DNA of 64,000 bases from Phycisphaeraceae bacterium. GTDB taxonomy: Bacteria > Planctomycetota > Phycisphaerae > Phycisphaerales > UBA1924. Position numbers and translations under genes: made by a program. The first letter of the stretch is position 1, and each line of letters begins with the position of its first letter. The stretch is from the NCBI GenBank assembly GCA_007693965.1, contig RECQ01000046.1, positions 1-64,000 on the forward strand, written 5' to 3'. This document shows, piece after piece, positions 1-8,078 of this stretch. A model generated the notes under the pieces. That model was given only the letters and a program-made list of their open reading frames with translations. It did no database searches and was not told the DNA's origin.

Positions 1-14
1 GCATTATCTTGAAA

Positions 15-85
15 GCGGGCGACCGGACTCGAACCGGCAACATTCAGCTTGGAAGGCTGACACTCTACCATTGAGTTACGCCCGC
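15..85 (-). tRNA. tRNA-Gly (anticodon TCC)
   Basis: Read on the minus strand the segment folds as a complete cloverleaf. The acceptor arms GCGGGCG and CGCCCGC pair perfectly, the D-arm lies around ACTC..GAGT, and the anticodon stem TCAGC/GCTGA encloses the loop CTTCCAA, giving anticodon TCC. The T-arm holds TTCGAGT. The discriminator base is U, as is usual for tRNA-Gly. CCA is not encoded. The gene runs toward the window's left edge and is divergent from the next CDS. Confidence 0.97.
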
Positions 86-304
86 GAGTGGAGCGATTCT
101 CGGCTCATCGGCGGGTCGGGTCAAGCTGGGGCGCCTTCCGGTCCGCCGCCACATCAGTTGTTGGGGAGCTGGGGCGCTGGGGTGATCCCCGGCTTGGGAC
201 GCCGGGGATCGCCGGGCGAAATCCGGGGCCAGAGCGGGTGAGTCTCCTACAATGTTGGATCCCCGGGGCCCGGCGTGCGAACACTGACGGAGAGGTATCG
301 ATTT

Positions 305-1630
305 ATGCGTAGAAACCTGACGCACAGCTTCATCGCCGCCATCGCCGCCGGCGCCGGCGCTCCCATCGCCTTGGCGCAGGTGTCTTGGGAGAACCCGTCC
401 GGAGGCAGCTACCACATCGGCGCCAATTGGAGCTCGATGGCCGTTCCCGGCCCGAGCGACCGCGTCGAATTCAACCTGGCCGATGCCTACACCGTCGACT
501 TCAGCGCCGCCGCGACAAACGAACGGCTCCGTGTGCGAAACGGGCAGGTGACCTTCGATCTGGGCGGCGCCACATACACGCTCACCCTCACAACCAGTGA
601 TTCAGCGCAGATCGGCCTGCTGTCAAACGAAGATGCGATGTTGACCATCCTCAACGGCCAGGTGCAGACACACGAGACTGTGCTCGGCCAGTTCGGCAGC
701 TCGAAAGGCGAACTGATCGTCGATGGCGCCGCGGCCCGATGGGATTGTGCGGCGGGGATGATTGTCGGCGCCTCCGGAGAGGGCGCGCTGCGGGCTCTGA
801 ACGGCGCCCAGGTGACATGCGTCGGCATGATGATCGTCGGGGGCGAGTCCGGCTCCGACGGTCTGGTCGAGATCAGCGGCGAAGATTCACACCTCTCGAT
901 CGGCGGCTCACTCTCGATCGGTCCATCAACATTTTCATTCATTGATGGCGACGCCGGAAGTGGCGACGCCCGCGGCTTTGCCTTCTCGGAGGGCCGGGTC
1001 GATCTTGCGCCTGGCGCGATGATCACGGCGTCCAGCGTAATCATCGGCCCCAACGGCTCGTTGCAGGGCGCAGGCGTCATCGACGCTCCAATGGTCAGCA
1101 ATAGTCAGGGTCTGCTGCGAGTCCGGCCCGGAGAGCCGCTGCGGATCGAGGGGGAATACTTTGATACGCAGGGCGCCCTGGTCGAAATCGAAATAGGCGG
1201 TGCAACGCCCGGCCTCCAGCATGGCGTGCTGGATGTCGCAGGGCAGTTCTCGCCGCAAGGCAACCTGATGGTGACGCTCGTGAACGACTATGTTCCCAAT
1301 CCCGGCGCTGCTTTTACGATTGTCATGAGCTCCAGTTTCGGAAGCCTTTTCAACGCGATCATGCTTCCCGATCTTCCCTTCGGCCGTGAATGGGTCGTGC
1401 AGTACAGCGCCGACACGCTCACATTGCTCGTCGAAGGCGAGTCGTCGATTCCGGCCGACCTCAATGGCGATGGGCGTGTCAACGCACAGGATCTCTCGAT
1501 CCTGCTCGGCTCATGGGGCTTCTGTCCGGACCCGCCTGCCGAGTGCATCGCAGACATCAATAACGATGGCCGCGTCAATGCGCAAGATCTTGCTGTGCTG
1601 CTGAGTTTCTGGGGTTTCGATTCGAACTGA
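305..1630 (+). CDS. Secreted protein with T5SS/PEP-CTERM-type repeats and a C-terminal dockerin module
   Basis: This is a 441-residue exported protein. Residues 1-24 form a signal peptide ending ALAQ. The middle (about 80-210) carries repeated blocks of the type xVGxxGxGxLxVxxGAxxxx, typical of the T5SS/PEP-CTERM-associated repeat that builds a beta-solenoid. The last 55 residues hold two EF-hand-like dockerin segments (DLNGDGRVNAQDLSILLGSW and DINNDGRVNAQDLAVLLSFW) separated by a Cys-containing linker. The ATG at 305 is chosen because GGAGAGG lies just upstream and the signal peptide starts there; a GTG 30 bases earlier is in frame but lacks both. The function is unknown; a cell-surface or extracellular role is inferred from the signal peptide and modules. 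Confidence 0.88.
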   Translation: MRRNLTHSFIAAIAAGAGAPIALAQVSWENPSGGSYHIGANWSSMAVPGPSDRVEFNLADAYTVDFSAAATNERLRVRNGQVTFDLGGATYTLTLTTSDSAQIGLLSNEDAMLTILNGQVQTHETVLGQFGSSKGELIVDGAAARWDCAAGMIVGASGEGALRALNGAQVTCVGMMIVGGESGSDGLVEISGEDSHLSIGGSLSIGPSTFSFIDGDAGSGDARGFAFSEGRVDLAPGAMITASSVIIGPNGSLQGAGVIDAPMVSNSQGLLRVRPGEPLRIEGEYFDTQGALVEIEIGGATPGLQHGVLDVAGQFSPQGNLMVTLVNDYVPNPGAAFTIVMSSSFGSLFNAIMLPDLPFGREWVVQYSADTLTLLVEGESSIPADLNGDGRVNAQDLSILLGSWGFCPDPPAECIADINNDGRVNAQDLAVLLSFWGFDSN

Positions 1631-1660
1631 CATACGCCTCGCACCGGCGCTTCACCACTT

Positions 1661-2560
1661 TCAGAATCGCATGCCTCGCATGGAAGGCTCACCGCCGCGA
1701 GGCGAAGCTGATGATCCGGGACTGCGCTCACGCGCCTCCATCGCACGGTTGTACGCCATCACGCACATCACCACCGGCATCCACGCCTTCTCGCCCGCCA
1801 GCTCAGCCACCGCCTCGATGTTGCGGCAGCGCCCGGCGCGCACGTCCGCCGCCAGCTCGTCCACCGCACGGTCGATCACCTCGACCAGCGAGGCCACGAT
1901 GGCCCATTCCTCGCGCGTCTGCGGCATGTAGCGCGAGATGAACGGCAGCCGCAGCGGCAGCATCACCTGCCAGCGATCGTCCTCGAGCCGCATGGTGAGC
2001 CCGAGGCCGAATGCGGGCTTGCCGTCGACCATGATCGCCGCGGTGTTGTCCGCGGTCTGGATAACGGTCATGCGTGTGCGGTTGCGCTCGATCCAGGCGA
2101 AGGGATCCGCAAGCAGCGGCTGCAGAAAGCCCCCGCCTCCCGCCGTCGACCATGGAGGCCCCCCGCGGCCGCCCCGCTGCCTCTGCGGCGCTCCTGCGAA
2201 GAGCGACTGCATACCGCCATTCGCACCAGCGGCGCTCTCGGCCTTCGCCCGCATCTCGGCGACCTCATCAGGAAAACGAGTCTGTATCTCGTCGGCCAGC
2301 ACATGGAGGCGTTGCAACAGCGAGCCGACCCGATTCAGCACAGCCCGCATCTCGTCTGAATCGGCGTGAATCAGTTCGGTCAGTCGCCCCACCTCGCCGT
2401 CCTCGACCATCTGCAGTGCCGAGATGAGCACGGCGTCAGGTGTGGACTGGTCGTACGCTCCGCCACGCGAAGGCCGGTCGGAGGCGCCGCTGACGAGCAC
2501 GGCCAGTCCGAGCAGCACCGCGGTGAGGCCAACGATCGCTCCGGCGAGAATCCATCGCAT
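1661..2560 (-). CDS. Membrane-anchored protein of unknown function
   Basis: This 299-residue protein has one N-terminal hydrophobic segment (about residues 4-25) followed by a soluble region, so it is probably anchored in the inner membrane or exported. The first half is helical and acidic. Around residues 125-145 there is a glycine/arginine-rich stretch (RQRGGRGG). The second half has alternating hydrophobic residues that suggest a small alpha/beta domain. I do not recognise the family. The start MRWILAG at 2560 is preferred because the hydrophobic anchor begins there; a 12-codon upstream extension is possible. It converges with the dockerin gene, leaving about 30 bp between the two stops. 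Confidence 0.7.
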   Translation of the reverse strand: MRWILAGAIVGLTAVLLGLAVLVSGASDRPSRGGAYDQSTPDAVLISALQMVEDGEVGRLTELIHADSDEMRAVLNRVGSLLQRLHVLADEIQTRFPDEVAEMRAKAESAAGANGGMQSLFAGAPQRQRGGRGGPPWSTAGGGGFLQPLLADPFAWIERNRTRMTVIQTADNTAAIMVDGKPAFGLGLTMRLEDDRWQVMLPLRLPFISRYMPQTREEWAIVASLVEVIDRAVDELAADVRAGRCRNIEAVAELAGEKAWMPVVMCVMAYNRAMEARERSPGSSASPRGGEPSMRGMRF

Positions 2561-2807
2561 GTCGAACGTCCTCCTGCTCCCGTCCCATGGTCCCACGATC
2601 CGCCGGGGGGCCAGGGCCTCAGGCGCCGAGCCGCGGCTCTACGCACAGAGTGTATGGGCCGATTCCTTCCCGATTGCACCTGCGGACCGGGATTCTGTCT
2701 CAACTATCGGGTGGTTCTCCCGATCGGGCCACGGGGATTCAGCCTCCCGACGGTTCCCGCCGCTTCCGCGGCGGCGCCCCCCCGCCTTCCTACAATGCCG
2801 ACCAGCC

Positions 2808-3008
2808 ATGAAGATCATCGTCAACGGCGAATCACGAGATATTCCGGAGCGTCTGACAGTCGCGGAGCTGATCGAGCAGCTCGGCCTCTCCCGGGCGGCG
2901 TGCGCCGTCGAGATCAACCAGTCCCTCGCCCCCCGCGCCACGCACGCGGAACGCCAACTCGCGGACGGAGACGCCGTCGAGATCGTCACGCTCGTCGGAG
3001 GCGGCTGA
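2808..3008 (+). CDS. thiS: Sulfur carrier protein ThiS
   Basis: This is a 66-residue ubiquitin-fold protein with the beginning MKIIVNGE, the middle segment VAELIEQLGL and the terminal double glycine (VGGG) where ThiF/ThiI chemistry forms the C-terminal thiocarboxylate. It donates sulfur to the thiazole moiety of thiamine. Its length fits the family. It lies 78 bp upstream of thiG on the same strand, the usual pairing. No thiF, thiE or thiH is visible nearby. Confidence 0.95.
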   Translation: MKIIVNGESRDIPERLTVAELIEQLGLSRAACAVEINQSLAPRATHAERQLADGDAVEIVTLVGGG

Positions 3009-3086
3009 TCGCCTCACGCCGACACCCACACACCTCCGGAGCCCGCCGCGGCCGGCGCCGCTCCCTCAGCGACACACACCGACGCC

Positions 3087-3950
3087 ATGCACACCGCACC
3101 CACCGCTCCCTCCAACATCGCCGACCCCGCCCAGCCGCCGCTGACCATCGGCGCCCGCGCCTTCACCAGCCGCCTGATCGTGGGCACCGGGAAATATCCC
3201 GACCACGAGACAATGGGCGCCGCCCTGGAGGCCGCCGGCGCCGAGGTCGTCACCGTCGCCATCCGGCGCGAGCGGCTGATCAACGAGAAGGGCGAGAACC
3301 TGCTCGACTTCATCGACACCGGGCGGATCACCATCCTCCCCAACACCGCCGGCTGCTTCAGCGCCCAGGATGCAGTACGCGTGTCGAAGCTGGGACGGGA
3401 AATCCTCGAGCAGCTCGGCAACCCCGGGGCTTCGTGGGTGAAGCTCGAAGTGCTGGGCGACAAGAAGACGCTGCTGCCCGATCCGAACGGCACGCTCGAA
3501 GCCTGCCGCGAGCTGGTGAGCGACGGCTTCGAGGTGCTGGCCTACACCAGCGACGACCCCATCGCGGCGATCCGCCTGAAGGAAGCCGGCGCCGCGTGCG
3601 TGATGCCTGCCGGCTCGCCCATCGGCTCCGGCCAGGGCGTGCTCAACCCCGCCAACATCGCCCTGTGTCTCGAACTCCTCAAGGAGCAGGACGAGCGCTA
3701 CCCGGTGATCGTCGATGCGGGCGTCGGCACGGCGAGCGATGTGACCATCGCCATGGAGCTTGGCGCCGACGGCGTGCTGCTTAACACCGGCATCGCCCAC
3801 GCGAAAGATCCAGTCACCATGGCCCACGCCATGCGCCACGCCTGCATCGCCGGGCGCCAGGCGTACCTCTCCGGGCGCATACCCAAGCGCAAGTACGCCA
3901 CCGCCAGCAGCCCGTGGGAAGGCGTGATCTCGTACATCCCGGGAGAGTGA
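3087..3950 (+). CDS. thiG: Thiazole synthase ThiG
   Basis: This 287-residue TIM-barrel enzyme condenses 1-deoxy-D-xylulose 5-phosphate, dehydroglycine and the ThiS thiocarboxylate to form the thiazole phosphate of thiamine. Family signatures are clear: [12 protein letters not shown] near residue 27, LPNTAGC near residue 84, VKLEVLGD with the Schiff-base lysine at about K119, and GSPIGSGQG and [12 protein letters not shown] in the C-terminal half. It sits directly after thiS and they probably form one transcription unit. A 25-residue Pro/Ala/Thr-rich N-terminal extension precedes the conserved fold. No TPP riboswitch motif was found upstream of the pair. Confidence 0.96.
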   Translation: MHTAPTAPSNIADPAQPPLTIGARAFTSRLIVGTGKYPDHETMGAALEAAGAEVVTVAIRRERLINEKGENLLDFIDTGRITILPNTAGCFSAQDAVRVSKLGREILEQLGNPGASWVKLEVLGDKKTLLPDPNGTLEACRELVSDGFEVLAYTSDDPIAAIRLKEAGAACVMPAGSPIGSGQGVLNPANIALCLELLKEQDERYPVIVDAGVGTASDVTIAMELGADGVLLNTGIAHAKDPVTMAHAMRHACIAGRQAYLSGRIPKRKYATASSPWEGVISYIPGE

Positions 3951-3958
3951 GAAGAGAG

Positions 3959-3986
3959 GCACTGGGCACTGGGCAATAGGCAATGG
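3959..3986. repeat. Heptamer tandem array (GCACTGG/GCAATGG)
   Basis: Four consecutive 7-base units, GCACTGG, GCACTGG, GCAATAG and GCAATGG, begin eight bases after the thiG stop. The period is exactly 7. It belongs to a group of unrelated heptamer arrays found at several gene ends in this window. Confidence 0.85.
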
Positions 3987-4015
3987 GATTGCTTCATTCA
4001 CAGGTGTGCGTGAAG

Positions 4016-4044
4016 AACGAGCCCGAAGCGCCAGCGAGGGACTC
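4016..4044 (+). repeat. Dispersed 29-bp element, copy 1 (AACGAGCCCGAAGCG type)
   Basis: The element reads AACGAGCCCGAAGCGCCAGC followed by GAGGGACTC. A 27-base exact match lies at 10491-10517, and a copy with two differences lies inside a coding region at 49235-49263 (minus strand). Here it sits between a heptamer array and a CTCACCG array in the gap between two convergent genes. Confidence 0.85.
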
Positions 4045-4050
4045 TCTTAC

Positions 4051-4097
4051 CTCACCCCTCACCGCTCACCGCTCACCGCCCCCCTCACCGCCTCACC
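4051..4097. repeat. Heptamer tandem array (CTCACCG)
   Basis: Units CTCACCC, CTCACCG, CTCACCG and CTCACCG follow one another, then two looser copies. The array runs into the 3' end of the minus-strand gene at 4085: the TCA that gives that gene its TGA stop lies within a CTCACCG unit. Confidence 0.8.
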
Positions 4098-4738
4098 ACA
4101 ACCGCACCCACATCCTCCGCCAGCGCCCCGTTGAAACGCCACCGCGCCACTTCCTCAATCCGCGCGACCGCGTTCTCCGCCGACTGGCGCAGCGCCGCAT
4201 CGATGAGATGCTTGCGATCAACATGCCCCCACACGCCGCTGGTCATCAGCAGCAGCGCCCCGCCGCCGCGGCCATCTTCGTCGGGGCCCGCGATCGTCGT
4301 CTCGAAAAAACGTCCCGCCGCTTCGCCCGAGCCGATCAGCGGCGAGCGGTCCTGCAGCCCCGCAAGATCCTGCTCCACGCCGCGGGCAAGAGCCCACGCG
4401 GCGCAGCGGCCGACGCATGCGCCGTAGACGTGCGCGCCGCGCATCGCGACCGCCACCAGCGACGCCTCGCCCGCCTGCGGCTGGTCGGCCACGCGTGCAT
4501 CGATGTCGCGCATCATCCGCTCCCACGCCTTGCGCTTGCGCCACTTGCGCTCCCCCATCGCCCGCATGGCGTCGATCGCCAGCTCGACGGCGAAGGCGGA
4601 CGCAAGGTCGCCACCGCGCTCGACAGCGACGGCGTCGGCGAGCGCCAGCAGCGCCGACTGCCCATCCAGCCGCTCAATGCGCACAGCATCCTCGCACGCA
4701 TCGTCACGCCGACCTGCGAGGAGACTGGCGATGTCCAT
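4085..4738 (-). CDS. PP2C-like protein with eroded metal-binding motifs (probable pseudophosphatase)
   Basis: This 217-residue protein follows the PP2C-type Ser/Thr phosphatase plan, but the acidic metal ligands look changed. The usual DGMGG-type loop appears as ADAVAVERGGDLAS, the usual GDSR strand as VGRCAAW, the usual SDG as TSG, and the C-terminal DN pair as ED. Strand order and flanking hydrophobics are retained. If the alignment is right, the protein would bind a partner or phosphopeptide rather than hydrolyse it; this is inference. The start MDIASLL at 4738 is chosen because the 43 upstream codons run through repeat sequence. It lies downstream of a membrane NTPase on the same strand, separated by an inverted repeat. 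Confidence 0.62.
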   Translation of the reverse strand: MDIASLLAGRRDDACEDAVRIERLDGQSALLALADAVAVERGGDLASAFAVELAIDAMRAMGERKWRKRKAWERMMRDIDARVADQPQAGEASLVAVAMRGAHVYGACVGRCAAWALARGVEQDLAGLQDRSPLIGSGEAAGRFFETTIAGPDEDGRGGGALLLMTSGVWGHVDRKHLIDAALRQSAENAVARIEEVARWRFNGALAEDVGAVVVRR

Positions 4739-4768
4739 GAGCGTGAATATAACTGGGGAGAGTGGATC

Positions 4769-4906
4769 ACCACAGAGACACAGAGGCACAGAGGAGGAGA
4801 AAGGATACGGATCTGAAACAGGGCGCGATGTGCGCATACGCGCTCGCATCCTGTACTCACTCTCCACTCTCCCGACTCCCTCTCTGAGCCTCTGTGTCTC
4901 TGTGGT
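4769..4906. repeat. Inverted repeat, CACAGAGA/CACAGAGG type, arms 26 bp
   Basis: The left arm (4769-4794) is built of CACAGAGA, CACAGAGG, CACAGAGG (period 8). The right arm (4881-4906) is its reverse complement with two mismatches. The 86-bp centre holds no convincing gene. The element separates the PP2C-like gene from the upstream NTPase gene and could fold in RNA from either strand. Similar CACAGAGACACAGAG elements are, from memory, widespread in planctomycete and acidobacterial genomes. Confidence 0.85.
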
Positions 4907-4918
4907 TTTCCCCCGGAT

Positions 4919-6499
4919 TCAAGCCGGCCGCACGCCGCGATAGAGCTGCTCGATCCGATCGCTCTGGCTGCGGCGAACCACCTCGAGCACGTGCCGCGGG
5001 ATGCGCCACTTGGGCTCTTCCTGCGTGAAGCTCGAACAGTGCTGCTGGATGCACTGGTAGAGGAACTTGAAGGCGTCGCGCGGCTGGCGCATGTGCTCCA
5101 GCGACTCGACCAGATCCTGCCGCGACACGTCTTCCTCGAAGAGGTCGATCAGGCTGATCGGCTCCGCCGCCGGGTTCTGGCAGGCGATGAGTCGGGCGTT
5201 GCACAGGTCGTAGAGCGTGGCGCCGGTCCATGAGAGGCGCTCGATGTAGTTCTGCTTGTCCAGCCGCGCCTCCTGGAAGAAGACGGTGGACTCGCGCAGC
5301 AGCGAATGACGCAGCTCCAGCGGCAGCAGCAGCTTGAAGCCGACGCCCTCCATCTGCAGGAACTTGTTGTTCAGCATCGGCCACACCACCGCCTGCATGC
5401 GCTCCGGATGGCCGCTGACGAGCGTGGGCTCGTCCACACGATCAAAGACGACGATCGCGCCCACGAAGCCCATCGGGGCGCCGGCGCGCAGCAGGCGTGT
5501 GAACATGGCGTAGCGCGAGTCGTCCGAATCGTCCACGGGATAGATCGAAGCCTCGCGATCGCTCGCGGGCAGCGCTGCGAGCAGCCGGGCCGTGACGCCG
5601 GTCGAGCGCTTCACCACGCGCACGCCGCGGTGGATCTTCGATGCGATGCGGCGCATCCGCCACGGGTCGACTAGCACGCGCTTCGCCATCAGCAGTCCCC
5701 ACACCGCCAGGGCGCCGAAGAAGACCTCCATCCACGGAAATTCGGGCTGCGACTCGCCGAGCCACAACCAGATCGCGATCACGCCCATCGGCAGAATCCA
5801 GCCGAACCAGGCCATCAGCTCCCACGCGATCACATCCTTCGCCCGCGGCGCCCGAATGCGCCTGCGCAGCGAGGAAGCCCGCTCCGCCGCATGCTCGGCG
5901 CGGTCGTAGCACGCCTGCAGGATCATCAGTTCGCGCCGGGCCGAGCGATCGGCCTTGCGCAGCGAGCGGACCGTCTCATCGTCGATGCCGAGCTGGGCCC
6001 GGGCCTCGACATCGCCGAGCAGAGCGTCGACCAGCATCGCGGTGGCGACGTGCAGGATGCCGTCCATGTGATCGACCAGACGAAGTCGGCGCAGCGCCTG
6101 CAGCGAAAGATCGGGGTCGGTCTGGTCGCTGTCCTGCTCCCGCCGGCGCCGCCGGCGCTCCCCTGCGGGCGGATGCTCCTCCAGCGAGGCGACGAAGCCA
6201 TCGAGGATCGGGTTCAGATCGTCGTACGGGATCAGCAGCAGGCGCCGGACGGACTGGTCGCGGTTGTGCCGGGCGATGCGCCGCTCGATCTGGATGCGGA
6301 TGGCGGTCTTGCCGCTGCCCTTCTCGCCGAACAGGATCGAGGTGGAGGCGCCGTGGAGATCGCCGAGGATCTTCTCGAAGTCGGGGTGGGTGGCGTCCTG
6401 CGCATCGAGGCGATGGAAGACCGAGTCCTGCCTGGCCTCTTCGGCCCGGAAGGGATTTTCGGCGATGCCCCAGTGCTGGAAGAACTGGCTGGTGTTCAT
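4919..6499 (-). CDS. Membrane P-loop NTPase, KAP-like
   Basis: This 526-residue ATPase begins with a motif common in KAP/AAA-type regulators (WGIAENPF). Walker A is GEKGSGKT at residues 58-65. A Walker B-like strand, GAIVVFDRVDE, lies near residue 355. Between them are two hydrophobic helices (about 230-250 and 255-272), the insertion pattern that defines the KAP family of membrane-associated NTPases. The region between Walker A and the membrane helices is arginine-rich and charged. The C-terminal third is helical and may sense or dock a partner. The substrate is unknown. KAP placement is by architecture only; a STAND or AAA16-like ATPase is the alternative. The ATG at 6499 precedes the conserved N-terminus. 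Confidence 0.7.
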   Translation of the reverse strand: MNTSQFFQHWGIAENPFRAEEARQDSVFHRLDAQDATHPDFEKILGDLHGASTSILFGEKGSGKTAIRIQIERRIARHNRDQSVRRLLLIPYDDLNPILDGFVASLEEHPPAGERRRRRREQDSDQTDPDLSLQALRRLRLVDHMDGILHVATAMLVDALLGDVEARAQLGIDDETVRSLRKADRSARRELMILQACYDRAEHAAERASSLRRRIRAPRAKDVIAWELMAWFGWILPMGVIAIWLWLGESQPEFPWMEVFFGALAVWGLLMAKRVLVDPWRMRRIASKIHRGVRVVKRSTGVTARLLAALPASDREASIYPVDDSDDSRYAMFTRLLRAGAPMGFVGAIVVFDRVDEPTLVSGHPERMQAVVWPMLNNKFLQMEGVGFKLLLPLELRHSLLRESTVFFQEARLDKQNYIERLSWTGATLYDLCNARLIACQNPAAEPISLIDLFEEDVSRQDLVESLEHMRQPRDAFKFLYQCIQQHCSSFTQEEPKWRIPRHVLEVVRRSQSDRIEQLYRGVRPA

Positions 6500-6551
6500 G
6501 TGCTCCGACAGATTGTCGGCCTCTCCCGACCCCCGCCTTGACCTCGTTGTA

Positions 6552-7973
6552 TCAATGTTCGGATCGTTCTCCGAGCATCGGAGCGATTTCCTCGAGCATC
6601 TCGTCCAGGAGCTTCTGGTTGCGGGCCTCGATGTTCAGCCGCAGCAGCGGCTCGGTGTTGCTCTTGCGGACGTTGCACCACCAGCCGGCGCTCTCGAAGC
6701 AGTCGACCGTCACGCCGTCCAGCTCGTCGATCTCGCCCTCGTTGGCGAAGCGGGCCTTGAGATCGCGCAGGGCCTCGTCCTTGTCCTCGACGGTGAAGTT
6801 GATCTCGCCCGACTGCGTGTAGCGCGACGCGATTGGTTTGATGATTTTGCTCATCGGCTTGTTCGAAGCCGCCAGCGCCGTGAGCACCGTCGCCAGCGCG
6901 ATGGCGCCGGAGTCGCAATTAAAATTGTCGCGGAAGTAGAAGTGCCCCGACAGCTCGCCGCCGAAGACGGCGTTGTGCTCGGCCAGCGCCTGCTTCATGA
7001 AGACGTGCCCGACGCGCCCACGCACCGGTTTGCCGCCCGCCTTCTTCACCTCTTCCTCCACCGCCTTGCTGGAGCGCAGGTCGTACGCGATCGCCGAGCC
7101 CGGCGACTTCTTCAGGAACCACGACGCCAGCCACGCCGTCAGGTGATCGCACCCGACGACCTCGCCCTTTTCATCGATGATCATGCAACGATCCGCGTCG
7201 CCGTCGAAGCAGACGCCGAGATCGGCCCCCTCCTTCACCACGCGCTCGCGCACGTCCTTCAGATTCGCCTTCACCAGCGGATCGGGCGGATGGACGAATT
7301 CGCCCTTCGTGTTGTCGTAATACAGCTCGATGATCTCGAGCCCCTCCACCGCCTCGCCGCGCCGGCCGAAGACCTTGGGCGCCATCGTGCCCGCCATGCC
7401 GTTCGAAGCGTCCACCACCACCTTCAGCTTCGCGCCGCCCGTCTCGAGAAACGTATGCACGTGCTGGATGTACGCGTCCCACAGGTCGCGCTCCTCGATG
7501 CGCCCCTTCGCATCCGGCTCGGCCTTGTGCTTGTTCGGGTCCGCCATCGCCGCGGCCTTGCGGATCTCGGCCAGGCCCGTCGCCTCGCCCACCGGCTTCG
7601 CCTTGCGGCGCGAGATCTTGAACCCGTTGTACTGCGGCGGGTTGTGGCTCGCCGTCGTCATGATGCCGCCGGCGCAGTCGAGCCGGTTGATCGCAAAGTA
7701 GATAAACGGCGTATCCACAAGCCCCACATCAATCACGCTGCCGCCCTGATCGGTGATCCCCTCCGCAAGTGACGCGGCCAGCGAGGGACTCGAGGTGCGC
7801 ATGTCCCGCCCCACCACCACGTTCTTCAGCATCGGCGTCGGCTGCCCTGAACCGGCTGCCTCCGCCAGCAGAAACGTCGAGGCGCCGTAGCCGATCTGCC
7901 AGGCCATCTTCTCAGTAATCAGATCGGGGTATACACCCCGGATGTCATAGGCCTTGAAGGCGTTTCCGAGCAT
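6552..7973 (-). CDS. manB: Phosphomannomutase/phosphoglucomutase
   Basis: This 473-residue alpha-D-phosphohexomutase interconverts hexose 1- and 6-phosphates for envelope polysaccharide precursors. The catalytic phosphoserine loop is TTASHNP at about residues 106-112, the metal loop is CFDGDADR near residue 250, and the sugar-binding GGELSGH follows. The C-terminal phosphate-binding loop reads VRKSNTEPLLR. The start MLGNAFKAYDIRG at 7973 is where the conserved domain begins; a 15-codon upstream extension has no support. It lies 52 bp upstream of the membrane NTPase on the same strand, but no functional link is evident. Confidence 0.93.
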   Translation of the reverse strand: MLGNAFKAYDIRGVYPDLITEKMAWQIGYGASTFLLAEAAGSGQPTPMLKNVVVGRDMRTSSPSLAASLAEGITDQGGSVIDVGLVDTPFIYFAINRLDCAGGIMTTASHNPPQYNGFKISRRKAKPVGEATGLAEIRKAAAMADPNKHKAEPDAKGRIEERDLWDAYIQHVHTFLETGGAKLKVVVDASNGMAGTMAPKVFGRRGEAVEGLEIIELYYDNTKGEFVHPPDPLVKANLKDVRERVVKEGADLGVCFDGDADRCMIIDEKGEVVGCDHLTAWLASWFLKKSPGSAIAYDLRSSKAVEEEVKKAGGKPVRGRVGHVFMKQALAEHNAVFGGELSGHFYFRDNFNCDSGAIALATVLTALAASNKPMSKIIKPIASRYTQSGEINFTVEDKDEALRDLKARFANEGEIDELDGVTVDCFESAGWWCNVRKSNTEPLLRLNIEARNQKLLDEMLEEIAPMLGERSEH

Positions 7974-8044
7974 GAAATGGTCGCTCCCAGCTTGGCGTTC
8001 AGGGTTGGTTCCACCCACAAGATACCCGCCGGGGCAGATCGCGT

Positions 8045-8071
8045 CTCCGGGGGCTCCGGGGGCTCCGGGGG
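8045..8071. repeat. 9-bp tandem repeat (TCCGGGGGC x3)
   Basis: Three perfect head-to-tail copies lie between the 3' end of the DinG-type helicase gene (stop at 8079) and the start of the phosphomutase gene (7973), in the latter's 5' leader. It could be slippage-prone; no function is evident. Confidence 0.75.
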
Positions 8072-8078
8072 CAGGGCC

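Noticed and set aside
2560-2807. TPP riboswitch upstream of thiS
   Set aside because: Looked for the CTGAGA and ACCTGATCTGG-type motifs of the TPP aptamer; not present in the leader.
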